The notes beneath the pieces are model-generated. The model was not told where the DNA came from, made no database searches, and saw nothing but the letters and a program-made list of their open reading frames with translations. From an uncultured Luteimonas sp. (GTDB taxonomy: Bacteria; Pseudomonadota; Gammaproteobacteria; Xanthomonadales; Xanthomonadaceae): a DNA stretch of 64,000 nucleotides. The stretch's first letter is position 1. Every line of letters starts with the position of its first letter. The stretch covers positions 48,396 to 112,395 of the forward strand of contig CALLKI010000043.1 in NCBI GenBank assembly GCA_938008415.1, read 5' to 3'. The position numbers were made by a program, and so were the translations under genes. Shown here piece by piece: positions 15,701 through 23,453 of the stretch.

Positions 15701-16004
15701 GCCCGGCACCGCCTGCGACGAGGAGGTGGTGCTGGCGGCGATGGAGCAGCTGCTCGACGAAGGGGGCTCGCTCGAGGCGCGCGACCCGCGCGGCTTCGGC
15801 CCGCTGCACCTGGCCAGCCTGCACGGCCTGCTCCAGGTCACCCGCCGCCTGCTGCGCGCCGGCGCCGACCCCGACCAGCGCGACGCGCTCAACCGCACGC
15901 CGCGCGAGATCGCGGTGATGCGCGGTTTCGTGGACGTGGCCGCCGAGTACGCGCCGCCGCCGCAGGGCGTGTCCATGGCGCGGTTCCTGCGCGACCGGAG
16001 CTGA
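12729..16004 (+). CDS. large membrane-anchored ankyrin-repeat protein
   Basis: A 1091-residue protein. About the first 200 residues contain several hydrophobic segments (roughly 9-35, 60-110 and 148-190), indicating an inner-membrane anchor. From about residue 220 to the end it is a run of ankyrin repeats with the usual cores (GMTPLLAATR, GNTPLHHAA, GRTALVHAV, GMTALHLAAALGR, GLTPLHCAALYG, GFGPLHLASLHG), interrupted by a more degenerate stretch near 560-640. Ankyrins mediate protein contacts, so this is probably a scaffold; the partner is unknown. Coupled to ycgL by an 8-nt overlap and ended by a bidirectional terminator. Confidence 0.88.
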   Translation: MPEARARHHAIIAIAIGLILSLLAGSGGIAAAFAGWLAQPALALGVRGLRGGLPATRAELLRDAGALLACWGGALAGAALLVAWPLAALRASGALGAALALSGAIGVCLVALWRTWPLWHGVEHEGGGLARHWRALAEQDASSWRGFGAALCVGAVVAAVLALAWPGLLPGAARWWLAAVAVPVSPLLHVAVQRLRAPEMLAGLPVLEMPGPDGGQPGGGTIEVHGLEAALYAAARTGRVDRALELLDAGADPFALPPPDDRDQRSLAVLAAVLPDLRLLRALIARGVDLNTPHAGMTPLLAATRDSWHGRPEAVMTLLANGADPRATDGEGNTPLHHAARSSDPGVAALLLDAAAELGAINGEGFTPLGVACSVGNWRLARFLLERGAKTEVEGAVPALLAAAGSDEDDPAGVLLLLRHKAHVDSRDSERRSALHVAAACGHADIVAALIDAGADVHARDAQGMTPLLAAARGGRPAAFDVLLDASADPLAADDLGRTALVHAVQAEIPSLSLVQRILALGVDPARADATGKRAVDYAAEAGRWAMVSLLDPAYALPASVRPEEGGTAPDRPPLELLREGLLAGRHEELERLVPLLSPAELSGLLREPDVAASAGSVHWLLGHGADPALPDGAGTLPAFELFGLGADAVPALQALLEHGAPMAGEGGLARFLAACLGGDRAGDRLEEFALRLVDGGVDTRGLSPAGDPPLSLAIHLGWDRLAERLARDGAPLDARDARGMTALHLAAALGRMEAVKMLVRHGASPEERASDGQTALGVALACGRRDLADWLDWRGWRLPKRPLRDEDVPAAAIAGDADAVRRLLDLGFPVDAVDAQGCTALLRACGGGHRAVVELLLARGANPQHTAHTGATPLSAAVSMRHGEIVDRLLAAGAPLEQRLPNDVTVLMLAAALGHPDLCAKLLTAGANVHATDAQGLTPLHCAALYGFTARDRARLLALFDTLLLAGAEVDAQAAGGVTPLLLLLGARAEPGTACDEEVVLAAMEQLLDEGGSLEARDPRGFGPLHLASLHGLLQVTRRLLRAGADPDQRDALNRTPREIAVMRGFVDVAAEYAPPPQGVSMARFLRDRS

Positions 16005-16026
16005 GGGACATTACGGTTCGCCGATG

Positions 16027-16057
16027 AAAAAAGGCCCCGCGCACGCGGGGCCTTTTT
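16027..16057. terminator. bidirectional terminator between ankyrin gene and rho
   Basis: GGCCCCGC (16033-16040) pairs with GCGGGGCC (16045-16052), flanked by six A on the left and five T on the right, so it can stop transcription from both converging genes. Confidence 0.88.
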
Positions 16058-16076
16058 CCATGGTCCGGGATCCGGC

Positions 16077-17816
16077 TCAGCGCCGCATCGAGGCGAAGAA
16101 CTCGTCGTTCGACTTGGTGCTCTTCATCTTGTCGAGCAGGAACTCCATCGCCGCGATCTCGTCCATCGGGTGCAGCAGCTTGCGCAGGATCCAGATCTTC
16201 TGCAGCAGGTCCGGCTCGATCAGCAGGTCCTCGCGGCGGGTGCCGGAGAGGTTGACCGCGATCGCCGGGTACACGCGCTTCTCGGTGATCCGGCGGTCGA
16301 GGTGGATCTCGCTGTTGCCGGTGCCCTTGAACTCCTCGTAGATCACCTTGTCCATCGCGCTGCCGGTGTCCACGAGCGCGGTGGCGATGATCGTCAGCGA
16401 ACCGCCTTCCTCGACGTTGCGCGCGGCGCCGAAGAACCGCTTCGGGCGGTGCAGGGCGTTGGCATCCACGCCGCCGGTGAGCACCTTGCCGGAGCTGGGC
16501 ACCACGTTGTTGTAGGCGCGGGCAAGGCGGGTGATCGAGTCGAGCAGGATCACCACGTCCTTCTTGTGCTCGACCAGGCGCTTGGCGCGCTCGATCACCA
16601 TCTCTGCGACCTGCACGTGGCGCGCGGCCGGCTCGTCGAACGTCGAGGAGATGACCTCGCCACGCACCGTGCGCTGCATCTCGGTCACCTCCTCCGGGCG
16701 CTCGTCGATCAGCAGCACGATCAGGTGCACTTCCGGGTGGTTGGTGGTGATCGCGGTGGCGATCTGCTGCAGCATCATCGTCTTGCCGGCCTTCGGCGGC
16801 GAGACGATCAGCGAGCGCTGGCCCTTGCCCTGGGGCGCGATCAGGTCGAGGATCCGGCCGGTGATGTCCTCGGTCGAGCCGTCGCCGCGCTCGAGCTTGA
16901 AGCGCTTGCGCGGGAACAGCGGGGTCAGGTTCTCGAACAGGATCTTGCCCTTGCTCGCCTCCGGCGGCTCGCCGTTGATCGTGTCGACCACGTTGAGGGC
17001 GAAGTAGCGCTCGCCGTCCTTCGGCCAGCGGATGCGGCCGGTGATGTGGTCGCCGGTGCGCAGGTTGAAGCGGCGGATCTGCGAAGGGCTGATGTAGACG
17101 TCGTCCGGGCCGGCCAGGTAGCTGGCGTCGGCCGAGCGCAGGAAGCCGAAGCCGTCGGGCAGGATCTCGAGCACGCCCTCGGCCTGCACGCCCTCGCTGG
17201 TGCGGGTGAGCACCTTGAGCAGGGCGAAGATCACGTCCTGCTTGCGGGCGCGGGCCACGCCCTCGTGGATGTTCAGCTGCTCGGCGATCTCCAGCAGCTT
17301 GTGCGCCGGCATCCGCTTCAGGTCGGTGAGGGTGTACTGCGGGAAGCCCTCGGGGATGGTCGGCATCGGCATGCGGCCGTGCTGGTCGTTGCCGTTCCCG
17401 TTGCCACTGCCGCCGTCGTCCTGCGGCAGCCCGTCGCGGTTGCGGAAACGGTCACGGCGGTTGCGGAAGCGGTCGCGGCGGTTGCGCCCCTGGCCTTGGC
17501 CCTGGCCTTCGAACTGCTGGCGCTGCGGCTGCTGGCCCTGGGCGCCTTCGGCGGGGGCCTCGCCGCCGCCGCCCTGTGCGGATTCGGCCTGTGGGGCCGG
17601 GGCCTGCGTGGCCTGCGGCGGCTGCGTGGCCGGCGCGGCTTCCGCAGCGGGGGCAGGCGGTGGCGGGGGCGGCGCGGGAGGCGCGGCCTCGGCCGGCGGT
17701 GCCGCCTCCGCGGGTGCGGTGTCGGGGTTGTCGGTGGCCTTGGCGGCCTTGCTCACGCGCGACCTGCGCACGCGCTTCTCGGCGATGTCGCCAGCGTCGT
17801 TGGTGTTCTCGGACAA
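16077..17816 (-). CDS. rho: transcription termination factor Rho with long disordered N-terminus
   Basis: A 579-residue hexameric RNA helicase that ends transcripts. From about residue 159 it is standard Rho: the N-terminal RNA-binding domain (YTLTDLKRMPAHKLLEIAEQL), the P-loop PPKAGKTMML, then LLIDERPEEVTEM and NVVPSSGKVLTGGVD. Residues 30-158 are low complexity: Ala/Pro-rich, then Gly/Gln-rich, with the tandem repeat RNRRDRF at 111-124. The start is most likely TTG at 17816 (L-S-E-N-T), with GAGG 8 nt upstream; the in-frame ATG at 17930 would add 38 residues unlike Rho. trxA lies upstream and a bidirectional terminator downstream. Confidence 0.95.
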   Translation of the reverse strand: MSENTNDAGDIAEKRVRRSRVSKAAKATDNPDTAPAEAAPPAEAAPPAPPPPPPAPAAEAAPATQPPQATQAPAPQAESAQGGGGEAPAEGAQGQQPQRQQFEGQGQGQGRNRRDRFRNRRDRFRNRDGLPQDDGGSGNGNGNDQHGRMPMPTIPEGFPQYTLTDLKRMPAHKLLEIAEQLNIHEGVARARKQDVIFALLKVLTRTSEGVQAEGVLEILPDGFGFLRSADASYLAGPDDVYISPSQIRRFNLRTGDHITGRIRWPKDGERYFALNVVDTINGEPPEASKGKILFENLTPLFPRKRFKLERGDGSTEDITGRILDLIAPQGKGQRSLIVSPPKAGKTMMLQQIATAITTNHPEVHLIVLLIDERPEEVTEMQRTVRGEVISSTFDEPAARHVQVAEMVIERAKRLVEHKKDVVILLDSITRLARAYNNVVPSSGKVLTGGVDANALHRPKRFFGAARNVEEGGSLTIIATALVDTGSAMDKVIYEEFKGTGNSEIHLDRRITEKRVYPAIAVNLSGTRREDLLIEPDLLQKIWILRKLLHPMDEIAAMEFLLDKMKSTKSNDEFFASMRR

Positions 17817-18010
17817 GTGCGTATCCTCGCTCGGTGCGAGCGCCCGGCTGCGGGCAAAGGGGAAAAAGCGGAGAGGACTTCCAGATGGGTGCGGCGCGGG
17901 ACGCCGCGCCGGATGCCTCAAAACTAGCACCGCGCCACGCCCGCATGCAAGCGGCCGTGGCGCTTGCGTTCATCGTCGCCGCGGCCGGCTGCGCGGCCGC
18001 GGGGCGGGCG

Positions 18011-18337
18011 TCAGAGCGCCCTGGCGATCATCTGCGCCAGCTGGGCCTTGCCGGCCATGCCGACCTGGGTGGCCTGGACCTGGCCGTCCTTGAACAGCAG
18101 CAGGGTCGGGATCGAGCGCACGTGGTAGCGCAGGGCGGTGGCCGGGTTCTGGTCGATGTCCACCTTCACCACCCTGGCCCGGCCGGCGTATTCCTCGGCC
18201 AGTTCGTCCACCAGCGGGGCGATGGCCTTGCACGGCCCGCACCACGGGGCCCAGAAGTCCACCAGCACGGGCTCTTTCGACTGCAGGACGGTGGCGTCGA
18301 AGTCGGCGTCGGTGGCGTGGATCACGTGCTCGCTCAC
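18011..18337 (-). CDS. trxA: thioredoxin
   Basis: A 108-residue thioredoxin with the redox site W-C-G-P-C at residues 32-36, the cis-proline region RSIPTLLLFKDG and typical total length. It reduces cytoplasmic disulfides using thioredoxin reductase. The start is GTG at 18337, preceded by AGGAG at 5-nt spacing; an upstream in-frame ORF adds sequence without thioredoxin character. It is immediately upstream of rho and divergent from rhlB, the order also seen in E. coli (rhlB-trxA-rho). Confidence 0.97.
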   Translation of the reverse strand: MSEHVIHATDADFDATVLQSKEPVLVDFWAPWCGPCKAIAPLVDELAEEYAGRARVVKVDIDQNPATALRYHVRSIPTLLLFKDGQVQATQVGMAGKAQLAQMIARAL

Positions 18338-18536
18338 GGTGGGCTCCTGGTCTGCGCGGGCGGCCCGGGCCCGGGCCGTCGGCCGCGAATGATAAACTGC
18401 GTCGATTCGCGGCGGCTTCAAGGGGGGGCCGGCCGCAGTCCCCGCGGGATCCCGGCGAATGCCGCTCCCGCCCCTGGCAGTCTGCGATGCGGGCGCCTTC
18501 CACGCAAGCGCGCCAACCGCACGGACCATCCCACGC

Positions 18537-20183
18537 ATGAGCGACAAACCACTTACCGACATCACCTTCTCGTCCTTCGGGCTGCATCCCGAGCTGCTCG
18601 CCGGCCTCGAGGCCGCGGGCTTCACCCGCTGCACGCCGATCCAGGCGCAGACCCTCCCGCTGACGCTGGCCGGGCGCGACGTCGCCGGCCAGGCGCAGAC
18701 CGGCACCGGCAAGACCCTGGCCTTCCTGGTCACCGTGGTGAACCGGCTGCTGACGAGGCCGGCGCTGGCCGAGCGCAAGCCGGAGGACCCGCGCGCGCTG
18801 ATCCTGGCGCCGACCCGGGAGCTGGCCATCCAGATCCACAAGGACGCGCTGAAGTTCGCCTCGGACCTCGGCCTGCGATTCGCCCTGGTCTACGGCGGCG
18901 TGGACTACGACAAGCAGCGCGCGCAGCTGCAGGCCGGCGCCGACGTGATCATCGCCACCCCGGGCCGCCTGATCGACTACGTCAGGCAGCACAGGGTGGT
19001 GTCGCTGCACGCCTGCGAGATCTGCGTGCTCGACGAGGCCGACCGCATGTTCGACCTCGGCTTCATCAAGGACATCCGCTTCCTGCTGCGGCGCATGCCG
19101 CCGCGCACCGAGCGCCAGACGCTGCTGTTCTCGGCCACGCTCAGCCTGCGCGTGCTGGAGCTGGCCTACGAGCACATGAACGACCCCGAGAAGATCGTGG
19201 TCGAGGCCGAGACGGTCACCGCCGCGCGCGTGCGCCAGAAGATCTACTACCCGGCCGACGACGAGAAGATCCCGCTGCTGCTTGGCCTGCTCTCGCGCAG
19301 CGAGGGCGCGCGCACCATGGTGTTCGTCAACACCAAGGCGTACGTCGAGCGCGTGGCCAGGGCACTGGAGCAGGCCGGCTACCGGGTCGGCGTCCTGTCC
19401 GGCGACGTGCCGCAGAAGAAGCGCGAGTCGCTGCTGCGCAGGTTCCAGACCGGCCAGCTCGAGATCCTGGTGGCCACCGACGTGGCCGCGCGCGGCCTGC
19501 ACATCGAGGGCGTCTCGCACGTCTTCAACTTCGACCTGCCGTTCGATCCCGAGGACTACGTGCACCGGATCGGCCGCACCGCGCGCCTGGGCGCCGAGGG
19601 CGACGCGATCAGCTTCGCCTGCGAGCGCTACGCCATCCACCTGCCCGACATCGAGGCCTACATCGGCCAGAAGATCCCGTCGGAACCGGTGACGCCCGAG
19701 CTGCTGGTGCCGCTGCCGCGTCCGGAGCGCCCGAAGCCCGAGGCAGGCGCGGACGGCGAGGGCGAGAGCATCCGCGAGATCTTCCGCGAGGTACGCGAGA
19801 CGCGCGCCGCGGAACAGGGCCAGGGGGGGCGTTCCCGCCGACGTCGCCGCAAGCGCGGCGGCGCAGAGGAAGGGGCGGCCGTTTCCGCGCCGCAGGCGCA
19901 GGCCGCGGACGGAGGCGCGCGGCAGGCGCCCGCCCAGGCCGCCCCGGCCCCGGATGCCGCGGCCGGCGTGGACCGGCCCAGGCGCAAGCGCCGCCGCCGC
20001 CGCGGGCGCAAGCCGGAGGGCACCGAGGCCGCGAACGCCAGCCAGGCCCGGCAACAGCAGGGCGGCAAGGGTTCCTCCTCCCGGAAGGAGGCCGGGCCGC
20101 CGGAACGCAAGCCGTCGCTGCTGGCCCGCATCGGCCAGCGCCTGAAGCGGCTGGTGCTGCGCGGCCCGCGCACGCAGCACTGA
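18537..20183 (+). CDS. rhlB: ATP-dependent RNA helicase RhlB
   Basis: A 548-residue DEAD-box helicase. Q-motif (FTRCTPIQAQTL) lies at about 29-40, Walker A AQTGTGKT at 53-60, DEAD near 165, then SAT (FSATLS), VATDVAARGLHIEG and HRIGRTARLG. The core ends near residue 395; the remaining 150 residues are a low-complexity tail rich in Arg, Ala and Gln with basic clusters (RSRRRRRKRGG, RKRRRRRGRKP) that should bind RNA. In E. coli RhlB works with RNase E in mRNA decay. It lies next to trxA and rho, supporting RhlB over other DEAD proteins. A TAAACT at 18393-18398 is a possible -10. Confidence 0.92.
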   Translation: MSDKPLTDITFSSFGLHPELLAGLEAAGFTRCTPIQAQTLPLTLAGRDVAGQAQTGTGKTLAFLVTVVNRLLTRPALAERKPEDPRALILAPTRELAIQIHKDALKFASDLGLRFALVYGGVDYDKQRAQLQAGADVIIATPGRLIDYVRQHRVVSLHACEICVLDEADRMFDLGFIKDIRFLLRRMPPRTERQTLLFSATLSLRVLELAYEHMNDPEKIVVEAETVTAARVRQKIYYPADDEKIPLLLGLLSRSEGARTMVFVNTKAYVERVARALEQAGYRVGVLSGDVPQKKRESLLRRFQTGQLEILVATDVAARGLHIEGVSHVFNFDLPFDPEDYVHRIGRTARLGAEGDAISFACERYAIHLPDIEAYIGQKIPSEPVTPELLVPLPRPERPKPEAGADGEGESIREIFREVRETRAAEQGQGGRSRRRRRKRGGAEEGAAVSAPQAQAADGGARQAPAQAAPAPDAAAGVDRPRRKRRRRRGRKPEGTEAANASQARQQQGGKGSSSRKEAGPPERKPSLLARIGQRLKRLVLRGPRTQH

Positions 20184-20237
20184 TGATCCCGCCGCCCGCG
20201 CCGTCGTGCCGGCGGCGCGGGCATCGCCGGGCATATC

Positions 20238-20246
20238 TGCGATACT
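20238..20246 (+). promoter_or_regulatory. extended -10 directly before ftsE
   Basis: TGC-GATACT is an extended -10 pattern whose hexamer ends 7 nt before the ftsE ATG (20254), again suggesting a leaderless or near-leaderless transcript. Upstream, a 10-bp GC hairpin (20194-20203 with 20213-20222) without a U-tract separates it from rhlB. Confidence 0.42.
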
Positions 20247-20253
20247 TCGCGCG

Positions 20254-20943
20254 ATGGCCGTCCTCCGCTTCGACAACGTCAGCAAGCAGTATCCGGGCGG
20301 GCACGTCGCGCTCTCCGATGTCACGTTCGAGGTCGCCGCGGGCGAGATGCTGTTCGTCACCGGGCACTCCGGCGCCGGCAAGAGCACCCTGCTCAAGCTG
20401 ATCCACCTGACCGAGCGGCCCACGCGTGGCGCGGTGCTGTTCTGCGACCGCAACCTGCGGAAGGTGCGTGGGCGCAGGGTGGCGTTGCACCGGCGCGAGG
20501 TGGGCGTGGTGTTCCAGGACCACCGCCTGTTGACCGACCGCAGCGTGTTCGACAACGTCGCGCTGCCGCTGGTCCTGCGCGGGATGCGGCGGAACGAGAT
20601 CGGCAAGCGCGTGCGCAGCATGCTCGACCGGCTCGGCCTGGCCGGGCGCGAGCGCGCGCTGCCGACCCAGCTGTCGGCGGGCGAGCAGCAGCGCGTCGGC
20701 ATCGCCCGCGCGCTGGTCGGCGAGCCGCGGCTGCTGGTGGCCGACGAGCCCACCGGCAACCTCGATCCCACGCTGTCGGCGGAGATCATGGCGCTGTTTG
20801 CTTCGCTGCCCGAGCGCGGCACCAGCGTGATCGTGGCCAGCCACGACCTGATGCTGGTCAAGCGCATGAAAAAGCGCGTGCTGGTGCTCGACCACGGCCG
20901 GCTGGTGGACGACATCCCGCCGGAGGAGCTGGCCGATGAATGA
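20254..20943 (+). CDS. ftsE: cell-division ABC transporter ATP-binding protein FtsE
   Basis: A 229-residue ABC ATPase: Walker A GHSGAGKST, signature LSAGEQQRVGIARAL, Walker B LLVADEPTGNLD and the switch histidine in VASHD. FtsE with FtsX forms a divisome complex that activates peptidoglycan amidases through periplasmic partners during septation; it is not a classical transporter. The ATG at 20254 gives the usual MAVLRFDNVSKQYPGG start; the in-frame start 48 nt earlier does not match the family. It overlaps ftsX by 8 nt, so the two are coupled. Confidence 0.97.
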   Translation: MAVLRFDNVSKQYPGGHVALSDVTFEVAAGEMLFVTGHSGAGKSTLLKLIHLTERPTRGAVLFCDRNLRKVRGRRVALHRREVGVVFQDHRLLTDRSVFDNVALPLVLRGMRRNEIGKRVRSMLDRLGLAGRERALPTQLSAGEQQRVGIARALVGEPRLLVADEPTGNLDPTLSAEIMALFASLPERGTSVIVASHDLMLVKRMKKRVLVLDHGRLVDDIPPEELADE

Positions 20944-21871
20944 GCCGCGCGCACGACGGTCGGGCCTGGGCACCTGGCTCGACCACCACGCCTACAGCTT
21001 CGTCTCGGGGCTGGGCCGCGTGTTCCGCAGGCCGCTGGCGGCGCTGCTGACCATCGGCGTGATGGCGGTGGCGCTGGCGCTGCCGCTGGGACTGTGGCTG
21101 GTGCTGGGCAACCTCGAGCGGCTGGGGGGCAGCATCGAGCAGTCGCGCGAGATCACCGTGTTCCTGCGCCAGGACCTCGCGCCGGGCCGGCCCGCGCAGC
21201 TTGCCGGCGAGCTGCGCGGCCGTGGCGACGTCGCGGCGGTGCGCCACGTCACCCCGGAGGAAGGACTGGCGCACCTGCGCGAACGCGGCGGCCTGGAGGA
21301 GATCGTGGACGCGCTCGGTGGCGACAATCCGCTGCCGCACGTGCTGGTGGTGACGCCCGCGGGGGACGAGCTGGCGCTGGCCGGCGCGCTGCGGGCGCTG
21401 CCGGAGGCGGAAGTGGTGCAGCACGACGCGCAGTGGCGGCAGCGGCTCGACACCTGGCTGCGGCTGGGCAGGCGCGTGGCGTGGGTGCTGGCGGTGCTGT
21501 TCGGCGCCGGCGCGCTGCTGGTGGTCGGCAACACGGTGCGGCTCGACATCCAGTCGCGGCGCGAGGAGATCGGCGTGCTGCAACTGCTCGGCGCCACCGA
21601 TGGCTTCATCCGCAGGCCGTTCCTGTACCTCGGGGCGTGGTACGGTCTGGCGTCCGGCGCGCTGGCGCTGGCGGTGCTGGCGCTCGCGGGGCTGGCGGTC
21701 CGCGGGCCGCTGGCGCGGCTGGCCGAGAGCTACGGCAGCCCGTTCGCGCTGCAGGGATTCACGATCGCGGAACTGGCCGTGGTGCTCGGCGGCGCGACGG
21801 TGCTCGGCTGGCTCGGCGCCGGCGCCGCCGCGGGTCACTTCCTGCGCCAGACGCGCCCCACCGAGACCTGA
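20936..21871 (+). CDS. ftsX: cell-division membrane protein FtsX
   Basis: A 311-residue inner-membrane partner of FtsE with one N-terminal membrane segment (after HHAYSFVSGLGRVFRRPL), a periplasmic domain of about 110 residues (EITVFLRQDLAPG to QHDAQWRQRLDTW) and three C-terminal segments around the loop RLDIQSRREEIGVLQLLGATDGFIRRPFLY. This is the FtsX/MacB-type permease layout. It overlaps ftsE by 8 nt and is followed 8 nt later by a tandem response regulator. Confidence 0.96.
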   Translation: MNEPRARRSGLGTWLDHHAYSFVSGLGRVFRRPLAALLTIGVMAVALALPLGLWLVLGNLERLGGSIEQSREITVFLRQDLAPGRPAQLAGELRGRGDVAAVRHVTPEEGLAHLRERGGLEEIVDALGGDNPLPHVLVVTPAGDELALAGALRALPEAEVVQHDAQWRQRLDTWLRLGRRVAWVLAVLFGAGALLVVGNTVRLDIQSRREEIGVLQLLGATDGFIRRPFLYLGAWYGLASGALALAVLALAGLAVRGPLARLAESYGSPFALQGFTIAELAVVLGGATVLGWLGAGAAAGHFLRQTRPTET

Positions 21872-21879
21872 GCGGAGCG

Positions 21880-22725
21880 ATGCTGGAGGATCTGCGCCAC
21901 CTTTCCACCGAGTCGCCGCGCGTGCTGGTCGTGGACGGATCGCGTGTCGTGCGCATGCTGATCGCCGCGATGCTCCGCAAGGAGTTGCCGGCGGTCCGGG
22001 TGGCCGAGGCGGGCGGCCTGGCCGAGGTGCGTGAGCAACTGCAGGCCGAGCCCGTGGACCTGGTCACCACCGCCCTGGTCCTGCCCGACGGCGACGGCCT
22101 GCAGGTCGCGCGCGCGGTGCGCGAGGCCGTCGGCCAGCGCTACGTGCCGGTGATCGTGATCTCGGGGGACGTGCAGTCGCGCCTGGAGGACCGCAGCCTG
22201 TCCGAGGACGTCACCGACTATTTCGACAAGTCGCTCGGCCACAACGCGCTGGCGGCATTCATCCGCGGGTACGTGCACCCGGCGCCGGTTCCCGGTGCCC
22301 ACGTGCTCTACGTCGAGGACAGCCGCACGGTGGCGCTGGCGATCCGGCGCGCGCTCGGGTCGCAGCAGATGCGGGTCACCCACGTGACCAGCGTCGAGGA
22401 CGCGCTGGCCTTCCTCGAGTCCTTCCGTGGCACCGCCGCCGCCCCCGGCGTGGACCTGGTGCTCACCGACCTGTACCTCAAGGGACAGCTCGACGGTCGC
22501 GACATGCTCAACGCCATCCGCGGCGACTTCGGCTACGGCAAGCGCCGGCTGCCGGTGCTGGTGATGACCGGCGACGACAACCGCGACAGCCAGGCCGCGC
22601 TGATCCGCGACGGCGCCAACGACCTTGTGCTCAAGCCCGTGGAGGAGCGCCTGCTGGTGACCAAGGTGCTGTTCCAGCTGCGGCTGGCCAGGCTTCCCGA
22701 GCAACCCGTGTTCGACCCGACATGA
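21880..22725 (+). CDS. tandem receiver-domain response regulator, first domain degenerate
   Basis: 281 residues with two CheY-like receiver domains and no output domain. Receiver 2 (about 142-270) is intact: acids E146/D147, phospho-acceptor D197 (VLTDLYL), T230 and K252 (VLKPV). Receiver 1 (about 15-130) lacks the acceptor: the expected Asp is A65 (DLVTTALVLPDGDG) and one pocket acid is G20, although K117 remains. It is therefore probably a pseudo-receiver that binds or senses, with phosphotransfer through domain 2. It follows ftsX by 8 nt and overlaps ung by 4 nt, so it is in the ftsEX-ung unit. The cognate kinase is not in the window. Confidence 0.88.
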   Translation: MLEDLRHLSTESPRVLVVDGSRVVRMLIAAMLRKELPAVRVAEAGGLAEVREQLQAEPVDLVTTALVLPDGDGLQVARAVREAVGQRYVPVIVISGDVQSRLEDRSLSEDVTDYFDKSLGHNALAAFIRGYVHPAPVPGAHVLYVEDSRTVALAIRRALGSQQMRVTHVTSVEDALAFLESFRGTAAAPGVDLVLTDLYLKGQLDGRDMLNAIRGDFGYGKRRLPVLVMTGDDNRDSQAALIRDGANDLVLKPVEERLLVTKVLFQLRLARLPEQPVFDPT

Positions 22726-23441
22726 GCCAGAGCGGGGACCGGCTCAGACTGGAACCGTCGTGGAAGGCGCGCGTGGGCGACTGGTTCGCGCGCGAGGACA
22801 TGCGCGCGCTGTCGGCGTTCCTGCGCCAGCGCAAGGCGGCCGGCGCGCGCATCTACCCGCCCGGCCCGCGGATCTTCGCCGCGTTCGAGGCCACGCCGTT
22901 CGACGCGGTGAAGGTGGTGATCCTGGGGCAGGACCCCTACCACGGGCCCGGCCAGGCCCATGGCCTGTGCTTTTCGGTGCTGCCCGGGGTGCCGGTGCCG
23001 CCCTCGCTGGAGAACATGTTCAAGGAGATCGAGCGCGACCTCGGCATCCCGCGCCCGGACCACGGCTACCTGATGCCCTGGGCGAGGCAGGGGGTGCTGC
23101 TGCTCAACGCGGTGCTGACCGTGGAGGAGGGCCGGCCCGGCTCCCACCAGGGCAGGGGGTGGGAGGGGTTCACCGACCATGTGGTCGAGGTGCTCAACCG
23201 CGAGCGCGAGGGCCTGGTGTTCATGCTCTGGGGCAGCTACGCCCAGGCCAAGGGCCGGATCGTGGACCCCCGCCGGCACCTGGTGCTGAAGACCACCCAC
23301 CCCTCCCCGCTGTCGGCCCACCGGGGGTTCCTGGGCTGCGGCCACTTTTCGGCCGCCAATGCGTATCTGGCCAGGCGGGGGCAGGCCCCGATCGACTGGT
23401 CGCTTCCGCCCTGGGCCGAACTTGAGATCCGGAATCAATGA
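22722..23441 (+). CDS. ung: uracil-DNA glycosylase
   Basis: A 239-residue family-1 UDG that removes uracil from DNA. The water-activating motif GQDPYHGPGQAHGLCF carries catalytic D71, and the DNA-intercalating motif HPSPLS begins with H193. The start overlaps the preceding response-regulator stop as ATGA, implying coupling. A weak IR (23454-23473) and the rpoH control region follow. Confidence 0.98.
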   Translation: MSQSGDRLRLEPSWKARVGDWFAREDMRALSAFLRQRKAAGARIYPPGPRIFAAFEATPFDAVKVVILGQDPYHGPGQAHGLCFSVLPGVPVPPSLENMFKEIERDLGIPRPDHGYLMPWARQGVLLLNAVLTVEEGRPGSHQGRGWEGFTDHVVEVLNREREGLVFMLWGSYAQAKGRIVDPRRHLVLKTTHPSPLSAHRGFLGCGHFSAANAYLARRGQAPIDWSLPPWAELEIRNQ

Positions 23442-23453
23442 CTTATCCATTTC

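Noticed and set aside
12210..15824. 1204-codon frame antisense to the ankyrin gene
   Set aside because: Repetitive His/Gln/Arg composition is the antisense image of ankyrin repeats.
21880..22264. Complete two-component system near ftsX
   Set aside because: No histidine kinase gene is nearby and the first receiver lacks the phospho-acceptor; only a response-regulator-type protein is supported.
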